From assembly GCF_018130955.1 (NCBI RefSeq), contig NZ_JAFCJM010000022.1, forward strand, positions 38,388 to 102,387: a DNA stretch of 64,000 bases, in the 5' to 3' direction. Shown one piece after another: positions 41,158 through 49,825 of this stretch. The translations under genes were made by a program, and so were the position numbers. The DNA is from Bradyrhizobium liaoningense. GTDB taxonomy: Bacteria; Pseudomonadota; Alphaproteobacteria; Rhizobiales; Xanthobacteraceae. Every line of letters begins with the position of its first letter. Positions within the stretch are counted from its first letter, which is position 1. The notes beneath the pieces were generated by a model. It was not told where the DNA came from. It did not search any database and saw nothing but the letters and a program-made list of their open reading frames with translations.

Positions 41158-42192
41158 ATGGCTTCACGCTGGCCACTTGGCATCAACCGTCGCATTTTGC
41201 TCTCGTCCCTGGCTTCGCTTCCATTGCTCTCTGCCTCGCTTCGTTCGACCCCGGCGGGAGCTCAAGCGCAACGCGATCCGCTGCCGTCCTGGAGCGAGGG
41301 AGCGACCAAGGCCTCGATCCTCGATTTTGTCGCGCGGGTCACAACGCAAGGCGGGCCCTTCTTCGTCCCGGTCGACCAGCGCATCGCGACCTTCGACAAT
41401 GACGGCACGCTCTGGATCGAGCAGCCAATGTACATACAGCTGGCCTTCGCACTCGACCGCGTGAAGGCCATGGCGCCCATGCATCCGGAATGGAAGACCA
41501 AGCAGCCATTCGCAGCGGTGCTCGACAACGATCTGAAGGCGCTGGCGGCTTCCGGCGAAAAGGGATTGGTCGAGATCATCGCGGCAACTCATGCCGGCAT
41601 GACGACGGCAGAGTTCGAAAAAATCGTGACCGACTGGCTCGCGACCGCGCGCGACCGTCGCTTCAAGCGCCCTTATACTGAGCTCGTCTATCAGCCGATG
41701 CTGGAACTGCTTGCCTATCTCAGGGCCAACGGCTTCAAGACCTTCATCGTGTCGGGTGGGGGCATCGAGTTCATGCGGCCCTGGACCGAACGGATCTACG
41801 GGGTGCCGCCGGAACAGGTCGTGGGATCGTCGATCAAGACCCGATTTGAGATGAAGGACGGTGCGCCGACGCTGTTCCGGCTACCCGACATCAACTTCAT
41901 CGACGACAAGACGGGCAAGCCGATCGGTATCAACGAGCACATCGGCCGGCGTCCGATCGCCGCCTTCGGCAACTCCGACGGCGATCTCGAAATGCTGCAA
42001 TGGACGACGCTCGGCGCCAGTGGCGCGCGGTTCGGCCTGATCGTCCACCATACCGATGCGGAACGTGAATATGCCTACGATCGCCAATCACATTTCGGCA
42101 AGCTCGATGTGGCGCTGGACGCCGCAGCGGTGAACAGGTGGACCTTGGTCGACATGAAGAAGGACTGGAAGCGGATCTTTGCCTTCGATTGA
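41158..42192 (+). CDS. Secreted HAD-family phosphatase with Tat-type signal
   Basis: The protein has 344 residues from ATG 41158 (TTGAGGG upstream). The N-terminus GINRRILLSSLASLPLLS is a twin-arginine signal with cleavage near AGAQA. The HAD core has motif I with D80 and D82 (TFDNDGTLW), motif II in FIVSGGGIEFM and motif IV in AFGNSDGDLEM. The cap region between them fits the phosphoserine-phosphatase-like branch. It should dephosphorylate a small molecule in the periplasm. Position directly after the sulfatases suggests that it acts on the same substrate class (for example a sulfated and phosphorylated compound), which is an inference. Confidence 0.9.
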   Translation: MASRWPLGINRRILLSSLASLPLLSASLRSTPAGAQAQRDPLPSWSEGATKASILDFVARVTTQGGPFFVPVDQRIATFDNDGTLWIEQPMYIQLAFALDRVKAMAPMHPEWKTKQPFAAVLDNDLKALAASGEKGLVEIIAATHAGMTTAEFEKIVTDWLATARDRRFKRPYTELVYQPMLELLAYLRANGFKTFIVSGGGIEFMRPWTERIYGVPPEQVVGSSIKTRFEMKDGAPTLFRLPDINFIDDKTGKPIGINEHIGRRPIAAFGNSDGDLEMLQWTTLGASGARFGLIVHHTDAEREYAYDRQSHFGKLDVALDAAAVNRWTLVDMKKDWKRIFAFD

Positions 42193-42211
42193 CGTCCGAG
42201 TCCGGTCAACG

Positions 42212-42225
42212 TGATGGTTGATTGA
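42212..42225 (+). repeat. 14-bp upstream motif, copy 1
   Basis: TGATGGTTGATTGA occurs here, 52 bases before the antiporter start, and identically at 43608-43621, 45 bases before sulfatase 3. The surrounding bases differ, so it is not part of a longer duplication. Confidence 0.5.
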
Positions 42226-42276
42226 CCCGAACTCCACGCATGGACGCGCTCGCTGGAGAGGAGGCGCCGTCGGAAC

Positions 42277-43539
42277 ATGCTGTCTAACACGATCAGCTTC
42301 CTCCGGGATTACCTCTTCACCATGCCGGTGCTCGCGAAGTTCGCGGTGGGGATGGTCATGCTTGTCATCATCCCCCGGCTTTGCCGCCGATTGCATGTTC
42401 CTGTACCTGTAGGTCTGCTGCTTAGCGGCGTTTTAGTTGGGCCGTATGTTCTGGACATCTTTGGCAAGGTCCGACCGATTGCAGATTTCCTGGCCGAATT
42501 GGGCAAGCTGCTGCTGATGTTTTTTGCGGGCCTGGAAATCAATCTTGAGCTGTTTCGGCGCGCCCGAAACCGCTCGATTGCCCTCGGCATCGCCACGACC
42601 GTCATTCCTCTGGTGCTCGGCACCATCGTTGGGCTCGCATTCGGCTACACCGCGATTCCGGCGATCGTGATCGGGTCGCTGCTGGCTTCGCACACGCTGC
42701 TAGGGCTAAGCATAGTGAGCCGGCTCGGCCTGGGCAGCCTGGAGCCGGTGACGGTAGCGGTGGGTGCCACGGTGATGTCCGACACTCTGTCGCTCGTGGT
42801 GTTCGCTATTTGCGTCTCGATTTACACGACCGGTTTTTCTCCGTCCGGTCTGGCGCTGCTGCTGGCCGAGATCGGCGGCTATATCGTGCTGGTCCTGTTC
42901 GGCCTGAGCCGCCTCGGTGCCTATATACTCAAGCGAGTCGAGAATGAGGAGGACGCTTACTTTGTGCTCATGCTAAGCATCATGGCCGTCGCGGGCGTGC
43001 TTGCGGATGCGATCCAGCTGCCGGGCATCGTGGGTGCGTTCCTTGCGGGGCTCGCCATCAACGCCTCGGCACGAGACGCGCCTGCAAGTGCCAAGCTAGG
43101 GTTTCTAGGTAAGTCGCTGTTCATTCCGATATTCTTTGTCGTTACCGGATTCCTGATCAACCCGATCAACTTTGTTTACGGAATTTTCGACAACTTCTTG
43201 CTCGTTGCCAGCATCATCGGTGCCCTGCTCGTCGGCAAGTGGATAGCCGCCTGGGCGGTGGGGCGCGCGTTTGGCTACAACCGGAATGAACAGCTCACGA
43301 TCTGGTCGCTCACGCTGCCACAAGTTGCCGCCACGCTGGCCGCGACACTGGTCGCGCATGACACGCTCGGAGCGGCCGGTCAACGGCTGCTCGACGATCG
43401 AATGCTCAATGTCGTGCTGGTGCTTGTGTTCGCAACATCAGTCCTCGGTCCGGTGTTGACTGAGCGGTTTGCGTCTCGTCTGACGACTGACACCCCCCGA
43501 GCTGGCATTGATCGTCGATCGGGTCCGCACCAAACGTAA
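42277..43539 (+). CDS. Cation:proton antiporter, CPA2/Kef type
   Basis: The 420-residue protein has about twelve hydrophobic helices and the CPA2 landmarks: VPVGLLLSGVLVGPYVL, FLAELGKLLLMFFAGLEINL, GSLLASHTLLGLSIVSRL and LPGIVGAFLAGLAINA. It ends shortly after the membrane part, with no RCK/TrkA-N domain, unlike KefB/C. It probably exchanges Na+ or K+ for protons across the inner membrane. Its place inside the sulfatase cluster suggests handling of ions or pH during use of the sulfated compound, but no direct link is shown. GC content is lower than in the housekeeping genes. Confidence 0.9.
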   Translation: MLSNTISFLRDYLFTMPVLAKFAVGMVMLVIIPRLCRRLHVPVPVGLLLSGVLVGPYVLDIFGKVRPIADFLAELGKLLLMFFAGLEINLELFRRARNRSIALGIATTVIPLVLGTIVGLAFGYTAIPAIVIGSLLASHTLLGLSIVSRLGLGSLEPVTVAVGATVMSDTLSLVVFAICVSIYTTGFSPSGLALLLAEIGGYIVLVLFGLSRLGAYILKRVENEEDAYFVLMLSIMAVAGVLADAIQLPGIVGAFLAGLAINASARDAPASAKLGFLGKSLFIPIFFVVTGFLINPINFVYGIFDNFLLVASIIGALLVGKWIAAWAVGRAFGYNRNEQLTIWSLTLPQVAATLAATLVAHDTLGAAGQRLLDDRMLNVVLVLVFATSVLGPVLTERFASRLTTDTPRAGIDRRSGPHQT

Positions 43540-43607
43540 CGCTGGCGATTTTGATTGCGCAATCTTGCGCGTCCCGCCGCGGAAGATTCATAGCCGACGG
43601 ATCGCCA

Positions 43608-43621
43608 TGATGGTTGATTGA
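43608..43621 (+). repeat. 14-bp upstream motif, copy 2
   Basis: Identical to 42212-42225 (TGATGGTTGATTGA), 45 bases before the sulfatase 3 start. It could be a shared regulator site or part of a promoter. Confidence 0.5.
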
Positions 43622-43665
43622 GCTGACAGCAAGATGCGGCGGATGGCCAACTAAGGAGTTGGAAA

Positions 43666-45156
43666 ATGCACGTGAACAAACGCCTTTGGCTCGGTTCGTT
43701 GGCTTCGCTCGTCGCCGTGACGATTGCGGGCGTGCCCGCCGCGACGCAGCAGCCGAAGAAGCCCAACATTGTTGTTATTCTCATGGACAATTTGGGCTAT
43801 GGCGAGTTGGGCGTATATGGCGGCGGAATCCTCCGCGGCGCGCCCACGCCACGTATCGACGCGCTCGCCGGTGAGGGCACGCGCCTGCTCAACTTCAATG
43901 TTGAGGCGCAGTGTACGCCGTCCCGATCGGCCCTGCTTACGGGGCGCTTTGCCATCCGCTCCGGCACGTACGAAGTTCCGATCGGCGGCATCCCCGACGG
44001 ATTAACACAGTGGGAGATCACGACCGCGGAGCTGTTGTCGGGGCAGGGCTACGCGACCGGGATGTGGGGCAAATGGCATCTCGGTAGCGCCGAAGACCGG
44101 ATGCCTACCAATCAGGGCTTCGACGAGTGGTACGGCATCCCGCGTACGTATGACGAGGCGATGTGGCCATCCCTCGACGAGACAAAAAGCATGTGGCCGT
44201 CGGTCGGAAACAGGCAGGGCTGGAATGCGGGAGTCGTTCACCCCCAACATATCTATGAAGAACGCAAGGGCGATAAACCTCGACAGGTCGCTGTGCTGGA
44301 TGTGGATCACCGCCGCTCCATGGACGCGGAAATCACCAGCCGTGCAGTGGAGTTCATCAAGCGCAACGCGAGCTCAGGCAAGCCGTTCTATGCCTACGTT
44401 CCGTTCGCGCAGGTTCACATGCCGACGCTTCCAAATCTTGAGTTCGCGGGCAAAACCGGCAACGGCGATTGGGCCGATTGCCTGGCCGAAATGGACTACC
44501 GCACCGGGCAAATCCTCGATGCCATCAAGCAAGCAGGCATCGAAAATGACACGCTTGTGATATTCGCCAGCGACAATGGCCCGGAGGCAACCAACCCCTG
44601 GGAGGGTGACAGCGGACCTTGGCGCGGAACTTACTTCACGGCGATGGAAGGTTCACTGCGGGCACCGTTCATCATTCGCTGGCCCGGCAAGGTGCCGGCG
44701 GGCCGTATCAGCAACGAAATCGTTCACATCGTCGACCTCTTCACGACGCTTGCGCGGGTAGGTGGCGCAGAGGTCCCTACGGATCGCGCGATTGACGGCG
44801 TGGATCAGCTAAATTTCTTTTTGGGCAAGCAGGAGGCCTCTAACCGCGAAGGGTTCCCCGCCTACGTGGCCGACCGGCTGTCAGCCGTCAAATGGCGAAA
44901 CTGGAAATTCCATTTGATCTGGCAGGAAAGTATGTACGCCACGCCGCAGAAATTGCCCTTGCCGAGAATCATCAATCTTCTGACCGACCGGAAGGAGGAG
45001 CGCGATGTTGCCGCGCAAAACTCCTGGGTGGCTGATCCCGCAGTGAGAATCATCGGAGAACTGGAAGCGAGCTTCAAGAAGTACCCTCCGATCAAACTTG
45101 GTACCCCAGATCCCTACACGCCGGCAGAGCCGGTTCTTATGCGCGCGCGCCCTTGA
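43666..45156 (+). CDS. Exported arylsulfatase 3 (CTPSR type)
   Basis: The protein has 496 residues from ATG 43666 (AAGGAG 9 bases upstream). A Sec signal (LWLGSLASLVAVTIAGVPAA) precedes the sulfatase domain: VVILMDNLGYGELGVYGGG, the canonical FGly site C83 in CTPSRSALLTGR, GMWGKWHLG, VPFAQVHMPT and FASDNGPEA. It belongs to the arylsulfatase A-like branch, distinct from sulfatases 1 and 2 (CTAGR). It should be a substrate of the FGE at 36321. Substrate unknown. It is separated from the other sulfatases by the HAD and antiporter genes. Confidence 0.95.
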   Translation: MHVNKRLWLGSLASLVAVTIAGVPAATQQPKKPNIVVILMDNLGYGELGVYGGGILRGAPTPRIDALAGEGTRLLNFNVEAQCTPSRSALLTGRFAIRSGTYEVPIGGIPDGLTQWEITTAELLSGQGYATGMWGKWHLGSAEDRMPTNQGFDEWYGIPRTYDEAMWPSLDETKSMWPSVGNRQGWNAGVVHPQHIYEERKGDKPRQVAVLDVDHRRSMDAEITSRAVEFIKRNASSGKPFYAYVPFAQVHMPTLPNLEFAGKTGNGDWADCLAEMDYRTGQILDAIKQAGIENDTLVIFASDNGPEATNPWEGDSGPWRGTYFTAMEGSLRAPFIIRWPGKVPAGRISNEIVHIVDLFTTLARVGGAEVPTDRAIDGVDQLNFFLGKQEASNREGFPAYVADRLSAVKWRNWKFHLIWQESMYATPQKLPLPRIINLLTDRKEERDVAAQNSWVADPAVRIIGELEASFKKYPPIKLGTPDPYTPAEPVLMRARP

Positions 45157-45175
45157 TTCCCCGCCTTCGGGGGAA
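45157..45175. terminator. Bidirectional hairpin between sulfatase 3 and DUF815 gene
   Basis: TTCCCCG, CCTT, then CGGGGGAA form a compact stem between two convergent genes, without a T-run. Confidence 0.45.
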
Positions 45176-45205
45176 GACAGCCGAAACTGAGTTGCGATCC
45201 GACCG

Positions 45206-46177
45206 CTACGTCGCCGTCAGCCTCACGCCGAGCCGGCCCGCGAGCTCCTGCACGAACTGCCAGGCGACGCGGCCCGAGCGTGAGCCGCGCGTGGTCGACC
45301 ATTCCAGCGCCTCGCGCTCCAGCGCCTCATCATCCATCTCGATGCCGAAATGGCCGCAATAGCCGCGCACCATCGCGAGATATTCGTCCTGGCTGCAGCG
45401 ATGGAAGCCGAGCCACAGGCCGAAGCGATCCGACAGCGAGACCTTTTCCTCGACGGCCTCGCCGGGATTGATCGCGGTCGAGCGCTCGTTCTCGATCATG
45501 TCGCGCGCAAGCAGGTGACGGCGGTTGGAGGTGGCGTAGAGGATCACGTTCTCGGGCCGGCCCTCGATGCCGCCTTCGAGCACCGCCTTCAGCGACTTGT
45601 AGGAGGCGTCGTTGCCATCGAAGGAGAGGTCGTCGCAGAACACGATGAAGCGGTAGGCGGAGTCGCGAAGCTGCTCCATCAGCGCGGGCAGCGTCTCGAT
45701 GTCCTCGCGATGGATCTCGATCAGCTTCAACTTGTCGGCCGGCTTGCGGTCGGCGTTGATGCTGGCGTGCGCCGCCTTCACCAGCGACGACTTGCCCATG
45801 CCGCGCGCGCCCCAGAGCAGGGCGTTGTTGGCCGGGAGGCCGCCTGCGAAGCGCTCGGTGTTCTCGATCAGGATGTCGCGCATCCGGTCGATGCCCTTGA
45901 GCAGGAAGAGCTCGACCCGGCTGACCCGCGGCACCGCCGACAGGCGTCCGTCCGGGTGCCAGACGAAGGCGTCGGCACGGTCGAAGGATTCGGGGGCGGG
46001 GCCTGATTGAGTCGGGGCCGACAGGTGCGCTGCGATCGTCTCCAGCGCGCGGACGATGCGCGCCTGCGAGGGGTCGGAGGCCGCGGTCGTGGGGCGTTTT
46101 GCCGCGACGCGGGCAGGCTTTTTGGCAAGCCTTTTGGCGGGCTTGGAAGCCGTGGTTTTGCTTGGTTTTCTGGGCAT
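45206..46177 (-). CDS. DUF815-family AAA ATPase
   Basis: From ATG 46177 the protein has 323 residues. The N-terminal 50 residues are Lys/Ala-rich (KPAKRLAKKPARVAAKRPTT), like a nucleic-acid-binding tail. The DUF815 domain has FAGGLPANNALLWGARGMGK with Walker A (GARGMGKSS), Walker B (FIVFCDDLSFDGND) and a sensor-like ILYATSNRRHLL. It is a cytosolic ATPase of unknown target, common next to yajC in rhizobia. The frame extends upstream to 46270, but the added part overlaps the yajC promoter region and looks non-coding. Confidence 0.92.
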   Translation of the reverse strand: MPRKPSKTTASKPAKRLAKKPARVAAKRPTTAASDPSQARIVRALETIAAHLSAPTQSGPAPESFDRADAFVWHPDGRLSAVPRVSRVELFLLKGIDRMRDILIENTERFAGGLPANNALLWGARGMGKSSLVKAAHASINADRKPADKLKLIEIHREDIETLPALMEQLRDSAYRFIVFCDDLSFDGNDASYKSLKAVLEGGIEGRPENVILYATSNRRHLLARDMIENERSTAINPGEAVEEKVSLSDRFGLWLGFHRCSQDEYLAMVRGYCGHFGIEMDDEALEREALEWSTTRGSRSGRVAWQFVQELAGRLGVRLTAT

Positions 46178-46358
46178 GTCCGAAGTTCCTGAGAAAGCAG
46201 CCTTATCGGGCCTTGGGACGCGCCGCAAGGTGGCCAAATCGGGGGTCTGGCAGCGTTGCAATTGGGGCAATGGCCGCTATAGTCCGCGCGAAATTTGACC
46301 GAACCGGTCGCCTCTTGGGGGCGGGACCGGCCTTCTCCCGTTCACGAGGATTGTTCGA

Positions 46359-46715
46359 ATGCTGATTACCCCTGCCTATGCCCAGGCCGCGGCCGCAGGC
46401 GATACCAACAGCATGTTGATGTCGCTTCTGCCGTTCGCGTTGATCTTCGTGATCATGTACTTCCTGATTCTGCGCCCCCAGCAGAAGAAGGTGCGGGACC
46501 ATGCCGAACTCGTGAAGAACATCCGCCGCGGCGACACCGTCGTGACCTCGGGTGGCCTCGTCGGCAAGGTCACCAAGGTCGTCGACGACGACCAGATCGA
46601 GTTCGAGATTTCCGACGGCGTGCGGGTGCGCCAGATGCGCCAGATGATCTCCGGCGTGCGCGCCAAGGGCGAGCCGGCCAAAGAAAGCGCCAAGGACGAC
46701 AGCGCCGCAAGCTGA
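46359..46715 (+). CDS. yajC: Preprotein translocase subunit YajC
   Basis: The 118-residue protein has one transmembrane helix (LPFALIFVIMYFLILRPQQKK) followed by the conserved KVRDHAELVKNIRRGDTVVTSGG segment and VGKVTKVVDDDQIEFEISDG. It associates with SecD and SecF in the accessory translocase complex. An alternative shorter start lies at ATG 46410. secD follows 37 bases later. Confidence 0.95.
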   Translation: MLITPAYAQAAAAGDTNSMLMSLLPFALIFVIMYFLILRPQQKKVRDHAELVKNIRRGDTVVTSGGLVGKVTKVVDDDQIEFEISDGVRVRQMRQMISGVRAKGEPAKESAKDDSAAS

Positions 46716-46752
46716 TCGTTCTCGCATTCTCCTGATCTGACAGGTTCAAGCG

Positions 46753-48351
46753 ATGTTGTATTTCACGCGGTGGAAGGCGCTGGGGATCATCCTGACGGCG
46801 TTGATCGTGTGCCTCTGCGCGGTCCCGAACTTCTTTCCCGAAGCGCAGGTCAAGACCTGGCCCGCCTGGGCGCAGCGCCGCCTCGTGCTCGGCCTCGACC
46901 TTCAGGGCGGCTCCTATCTGCTGCTCGAGGTCGATTCCAACTATGTGAAGAAGGAAAAGCTGGACCAGGTTCGCGACGACGTCCGTCGCGTCCTGCGCGA
47001 AGCCAAGATCGGCTATACCGGGCTCGTGACCCGCGGCGATTTCGTCGAGGTCAGGGTCAAGGACACCGACAGCCAGGCCGCGCTGGCCAAGCTGCGCGAC
47101 CTCCCGCAGCCGCTCGGCGGTCTGATAGGGTCCAGCGGTCAACGCGACCTCGAGGTGACGGACGCCACCGGCGGCCTGATCCGGCTGAGCATTCCGCAGC
47201 CCGCGATGCTCGAGCGCATGCGCAAGACCATCGAGCAATCGATCCAGATCGTCGAACGCCGCGTCAACGAGCTCGGCACCGTCGAGCCCGTCATCCAGCG
47301 CCAGGGCAACGACCGCATCCTGGTGCAGGTGCCGGGCCTGCAGGACCCGACCCGTCTGAAGGAATTGCTCGGCAAGACCGCGAAGATGGAATTCCGCATG
47401 GTCGACACGTCCGTGCCGCCGGATCAGGCGCAGCAGGGCAGGGTGCCGCCGGAGTCCGAGCTCCTGATGAGCGCGTCTCCGCCGCCGACCCCCTACGTCG
47501 TCAAGAAGCAGGTGCTGGTGGCGGGCGGCGACCTGATTGACGCCCAGGCGACCTTCGACCAGCGCACCAGCGAGCCGGTCGTCAGCTTCAAGTTCAATAC
47601 GTCGGGGGCACGCAAGTTCGCGCAGGCCACGCAAGAGAACGTCGGGCTGCCCTTCGCGATCGTGCTCGACAACAAGGTGATCTCGGCGCCCGTGATCCGC
47701 GAGCCGATCACCGGCGGCCAGGGCCAGATCTCCGGCAGTTTCACCGTGCAATCGGCCAACGATCTCGCGATCCTGCTACGCGCCGGCGCGCTGCCGGCGC
47801 CGCTCACGGTCGTGGAAGAGCGCACCGTCGGTCCGGGCCTCGGCCAGGACTCGATCGAGAAGGGCGAGCTTGCGGCTTACGTCGGCTCGATCCTGGTCAT
47901 CGTGTTCATGCTGTTGACCTACCGGCTGTTCGGCGTGTTCGCCAATATCGCGGTGGCCATCAACGTCGCCATGATCTTCGGCCTGTTGTCGCTGCTCAAC
48001 GCCACGCTGACGCTGCCCGGTATCGCCGGCATCGTGCTCACCGTCGGCATCGCCGTCGACTCCAACGTGCTGATCTACGAGCGCATCCGTGAGGAACTGC
48101 GCGGCGGCCGCAACGCGATCTCGGCGATCGACGCCGGCTTCAAGCGGGCGCTGGCGACCATCCTCGATTCCAACATCACAACCTTCATTGCCGCCGCAGT
48201 GCTGTTCTACATCGGTACCGGCCCGGTGCGCGGCTTTGCCGTGACGCTCGGCATCGGCATCATCACCACGGTGTTCACCGCCTTCACGCTGACCCGGCTG
48301 ATCGTGGCCTGGTGGGTGCGGTGGAAGCGGCCGCAGAGCGTGCCGATCTAG
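46753..48351 (+). CDS. secD: Protein translocase subunit SecD
   Basis: The 532-residue protein has the N-terminal helix (LGIILTALIVCLCAVPNFF), then RLVLGLDLQGGSYLLLEVD, a large periplasmic P1 region (about 40-345) and the C-terminal membrane domain (VGSILVIVFMLLTYRLFGVF, GIVLTVGIAVDSNVLIYERIREELRGG split across helices). It uses the proton gradient to pull secreted proteins out of SecYEG, relevant for the Sec-exported sulfatases and envelope proteins here. Confidence 0.97.
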   Translation: MLYFTRWKALGIILTALIVCLCAVPNFFPEAQVKTWPAWAQRRLVLGLDLQGGSYLLLEVDSNYVKKEKLDQVRDDVRRVLREAKIGYTGLVTRGDFVEVRVKDTDSQAALAKLRDLPQPLGGLIGSSGQRDLEVTDATGGLIRLSIPQPAMLERMRKTIEQSIQIVERRVNELGTVEPVIQRQGNDRILVQVPGLQDPTRLKELLGKTAKMEFRMVDTSVPPDQAQQGRVPPESELLMSASPPPTPYVVKKQVLVAGGDLIDAQATFDQRTSEPVVSFKFNTSGARKFAQATQENVGLPFAIVLDNKVISAPVIREPITGGQGQISGSFTVQSANDLAILLRAGALPAPLTVVEERTVGPGLGQDSIEKGELAAYVGSILVIVFMLLTYRLFGVFANIAVAINVAMIFGLLSLLNATLTLPGIAGIVLTVGIAVDSNVLIYERIREELRGGRNAISAIDAGFKRALATILDSNITTFIAAAVLFYIGTGPVRGFAVTLGIGIITTVFTAFTLTRLIVAWWVRWKRPQSVPI

Positions 48352-48361
48352 GAGCCTGATT

Positions 48362-49381
48362 GTGACTCACTACGTTCTCATCGGGCTTGGCATCCTCATT
48401 GCCGTCCTCACCGTGGTCGCGGCGCTCGGCCTGCTGCCGTCGCTGCGCATCGTCCCCGACAATACGCATTTCGACTTCACGCGCTTCCGCCGTATCAGCT
48501 TTCCGATCTCGGCGGTGCTGTCGATCGTCGCCATCACGCTGTTCTTCACCCACGGCCTGAATCTGGGCATCGACTTCCGCGGCGGCTTGCTGCTGGAGGT
48601 GAGAGCGAAGTCAGGTACCGCCGACATCGCCGCGATGCGCACCGCGGTGGAAGCGTTGCGTCTCGGCGAAGTCCAGTTGCAGCAGTTCGGCGGCCCCGCC
48701 GACGTCCTGATCCGTGTTGCGGAGCAGCCCGGCGGAGACGCCGCCCAGCAGGTGGCCGTGCAGAAGGTCCGTTCCGCACTCGGCGATTCCGTCGAGTACC
48801 GCCGCTTCGAGGTGCTCGGCCCGCGCGTCGCCGGCGAGCTGTTGGCCTACGGCATGCTCGGCCTGATGCTCGCGATCGTCGCCATCCTGATCTATCTCTG
48901 GTTCCGCTTCGAGTGGCAGTTCGCGCTGGGCGCCATGATCGCCAACGTGCACGACATCGTGCTCACCATCGGCTTCATGTCGATCAGCCAGGTCGATTTC
49001 GACCTCACCAGCATCGCGGCGCTGCTGACTATTCTCGGCTATTCGCTCAACGATACGGTGGTCATTTATGATCGTATCCGCGAGATGCTTCGCCGTTACA
49101 AGAAGATGCCGATGCCGCAGCTTCTCAACGAGTCCATCAACTCGACGCTGTCGCGCTCGATCATCACCCACGTCACCGTGACGCTGGCGCTGCTCGCGCT
49201 GCTCTTGTTCGGCGGACACGCCATCCACAGCTTCACCGCTGTCATGATGTTCGGCGTGGTGCTGGTCGGCACCTACACCTCGATCTTCATCGCGGCGCCG
49301 ATCCTGATCTATCTCGGCGTCCACAGCCAGCGCGCCGAAGCGGCGGAAACGGATACGCCGGCGAAGAAAAATCGGCCATGA
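48362..49381 (+). CDS. secF: Protein translocase subunit SecF
   Basis: The protein has 339 residues from GTG 48362. A first helix not seen in all SecF proteins (YVLIGLGILIAVLTVVAALG) precedes the usual one (FPISAVLSIVAITLFFTHGL), then the hallmark NLGIDFRGGLLLEV. The membrane domain reads LTSIAALLTILGYSLNDTVV and YDRIREMLRRYKK. A later ATG within the frame could also be the start if the extra helix is not translated. It pairs with SecD. The Mth938-like gene follows. Confidence 0.95.
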   Translation: MTHYVLIGLGILIAVLTVVAALGLLPSLRIVPDNTHFDFTRFRRISFPISAVLSIVAITLFFTHGLNLGIDFRGGLLLEVRAKSGTADIAAMRTAVEALRLGEVQLQQFGGPADVLIRVAEQPGGDAAQQVAVQKVRSALGDSVEYRRFEVLGPRVAGELLAYGMLGLMLAIVAILIYLWFRFEWQFALGAMIANVHDIVLTIGFMSISQVDFDLTSIAALLTILGYSLNDTVVIYDRIREMLRRYKKMPMPQLLNESINSTLSRSIITHVTVTLALLALLLFGGHAIHSFTAVMMFGVVLVGTYTSIFIAAPILIYLGVHSQRAEAAETDTPAKKNRP

Positions 49382-49441
49382 TCCGAACCGCATGCCCTCG
49401 CGCGCGTTCGCGAGGGCAGTGAGAATAGTCGGACCAACCCC

Positions 49442-49825
49442 ATGGCAGGCGATCCCAACGCTCCGCATTTCCCGCGCTCGGCGCCGATCGACGCCTATGG
49501 CAAGGGCGGTTTTGCCTTTGCCGGCATGTCGCATCGGGGATCGCTGCTCTGCCTGCCCGATGCGATCTGGGCCTGGGACGTGACGGACCCTGCGAAGATC
49601 GACCGCTATTCGCTCGACAAGGTGTTTGCGGCCGCCAACAGCATCGACACCTTGCTGGTGGGCACGGGAACCGGGATCTGGCTGCCGCCGCCGGAGCTGC
49701 GCCAGGCGCTGAAGGCGGTGAGGGTGGTGCTTGATACGATGCAGACCGGCCCCGCCGTGCGCACCTACAACATCATGATCGGCGAGCGCCGGCGCGTCGC
49801 GGCCGCCCTGATCGCCGTGCCATGA
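49442..49825 (+). CDS. Mth938-like domain protein (DUF498, NDUFAF3 homologue)
   Basis: The 127-residue protein matches the Mth938/DUF498 fold: IDAYGKGGFAFAGMSHRGSL, AIWAWDVTDPAKIDR, then LLVGTGTGIWLPPPELRQAL and RTYNIMIGERRRVAAALIAV. Human NDUFAF3, a mitochondrial complex I assembly factor, belongs to this family. The stop overlaps the start of the squalene-synthase-like gene by 4 bases (ATGA), and the pair follows secDF, a conserved alphaproteobacterial arrangement. A role in complex I assembly or membrane insertion is inferred from the mitochondrial homologues. Confidence 0.9.
   Translation: MAGDPNAPHFPRSAPIDAYGKGGFAFAGMSHRGSLLCLPDAIWAWDVTDPAKIDRYSLDKVFAAANSIDTLLVGTGTGIWLPPPELRQALKAVRVVLDTMQTGPAVRTYNIMIGERRRVAAALIAVP

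Noticed and set aside
42220..42226. TTGATTGA before the antiporter as a FixK half-site
   Set aside because: The second half-site ATCAA is missing at the right distance, so I list only the shared 14-bp motif.
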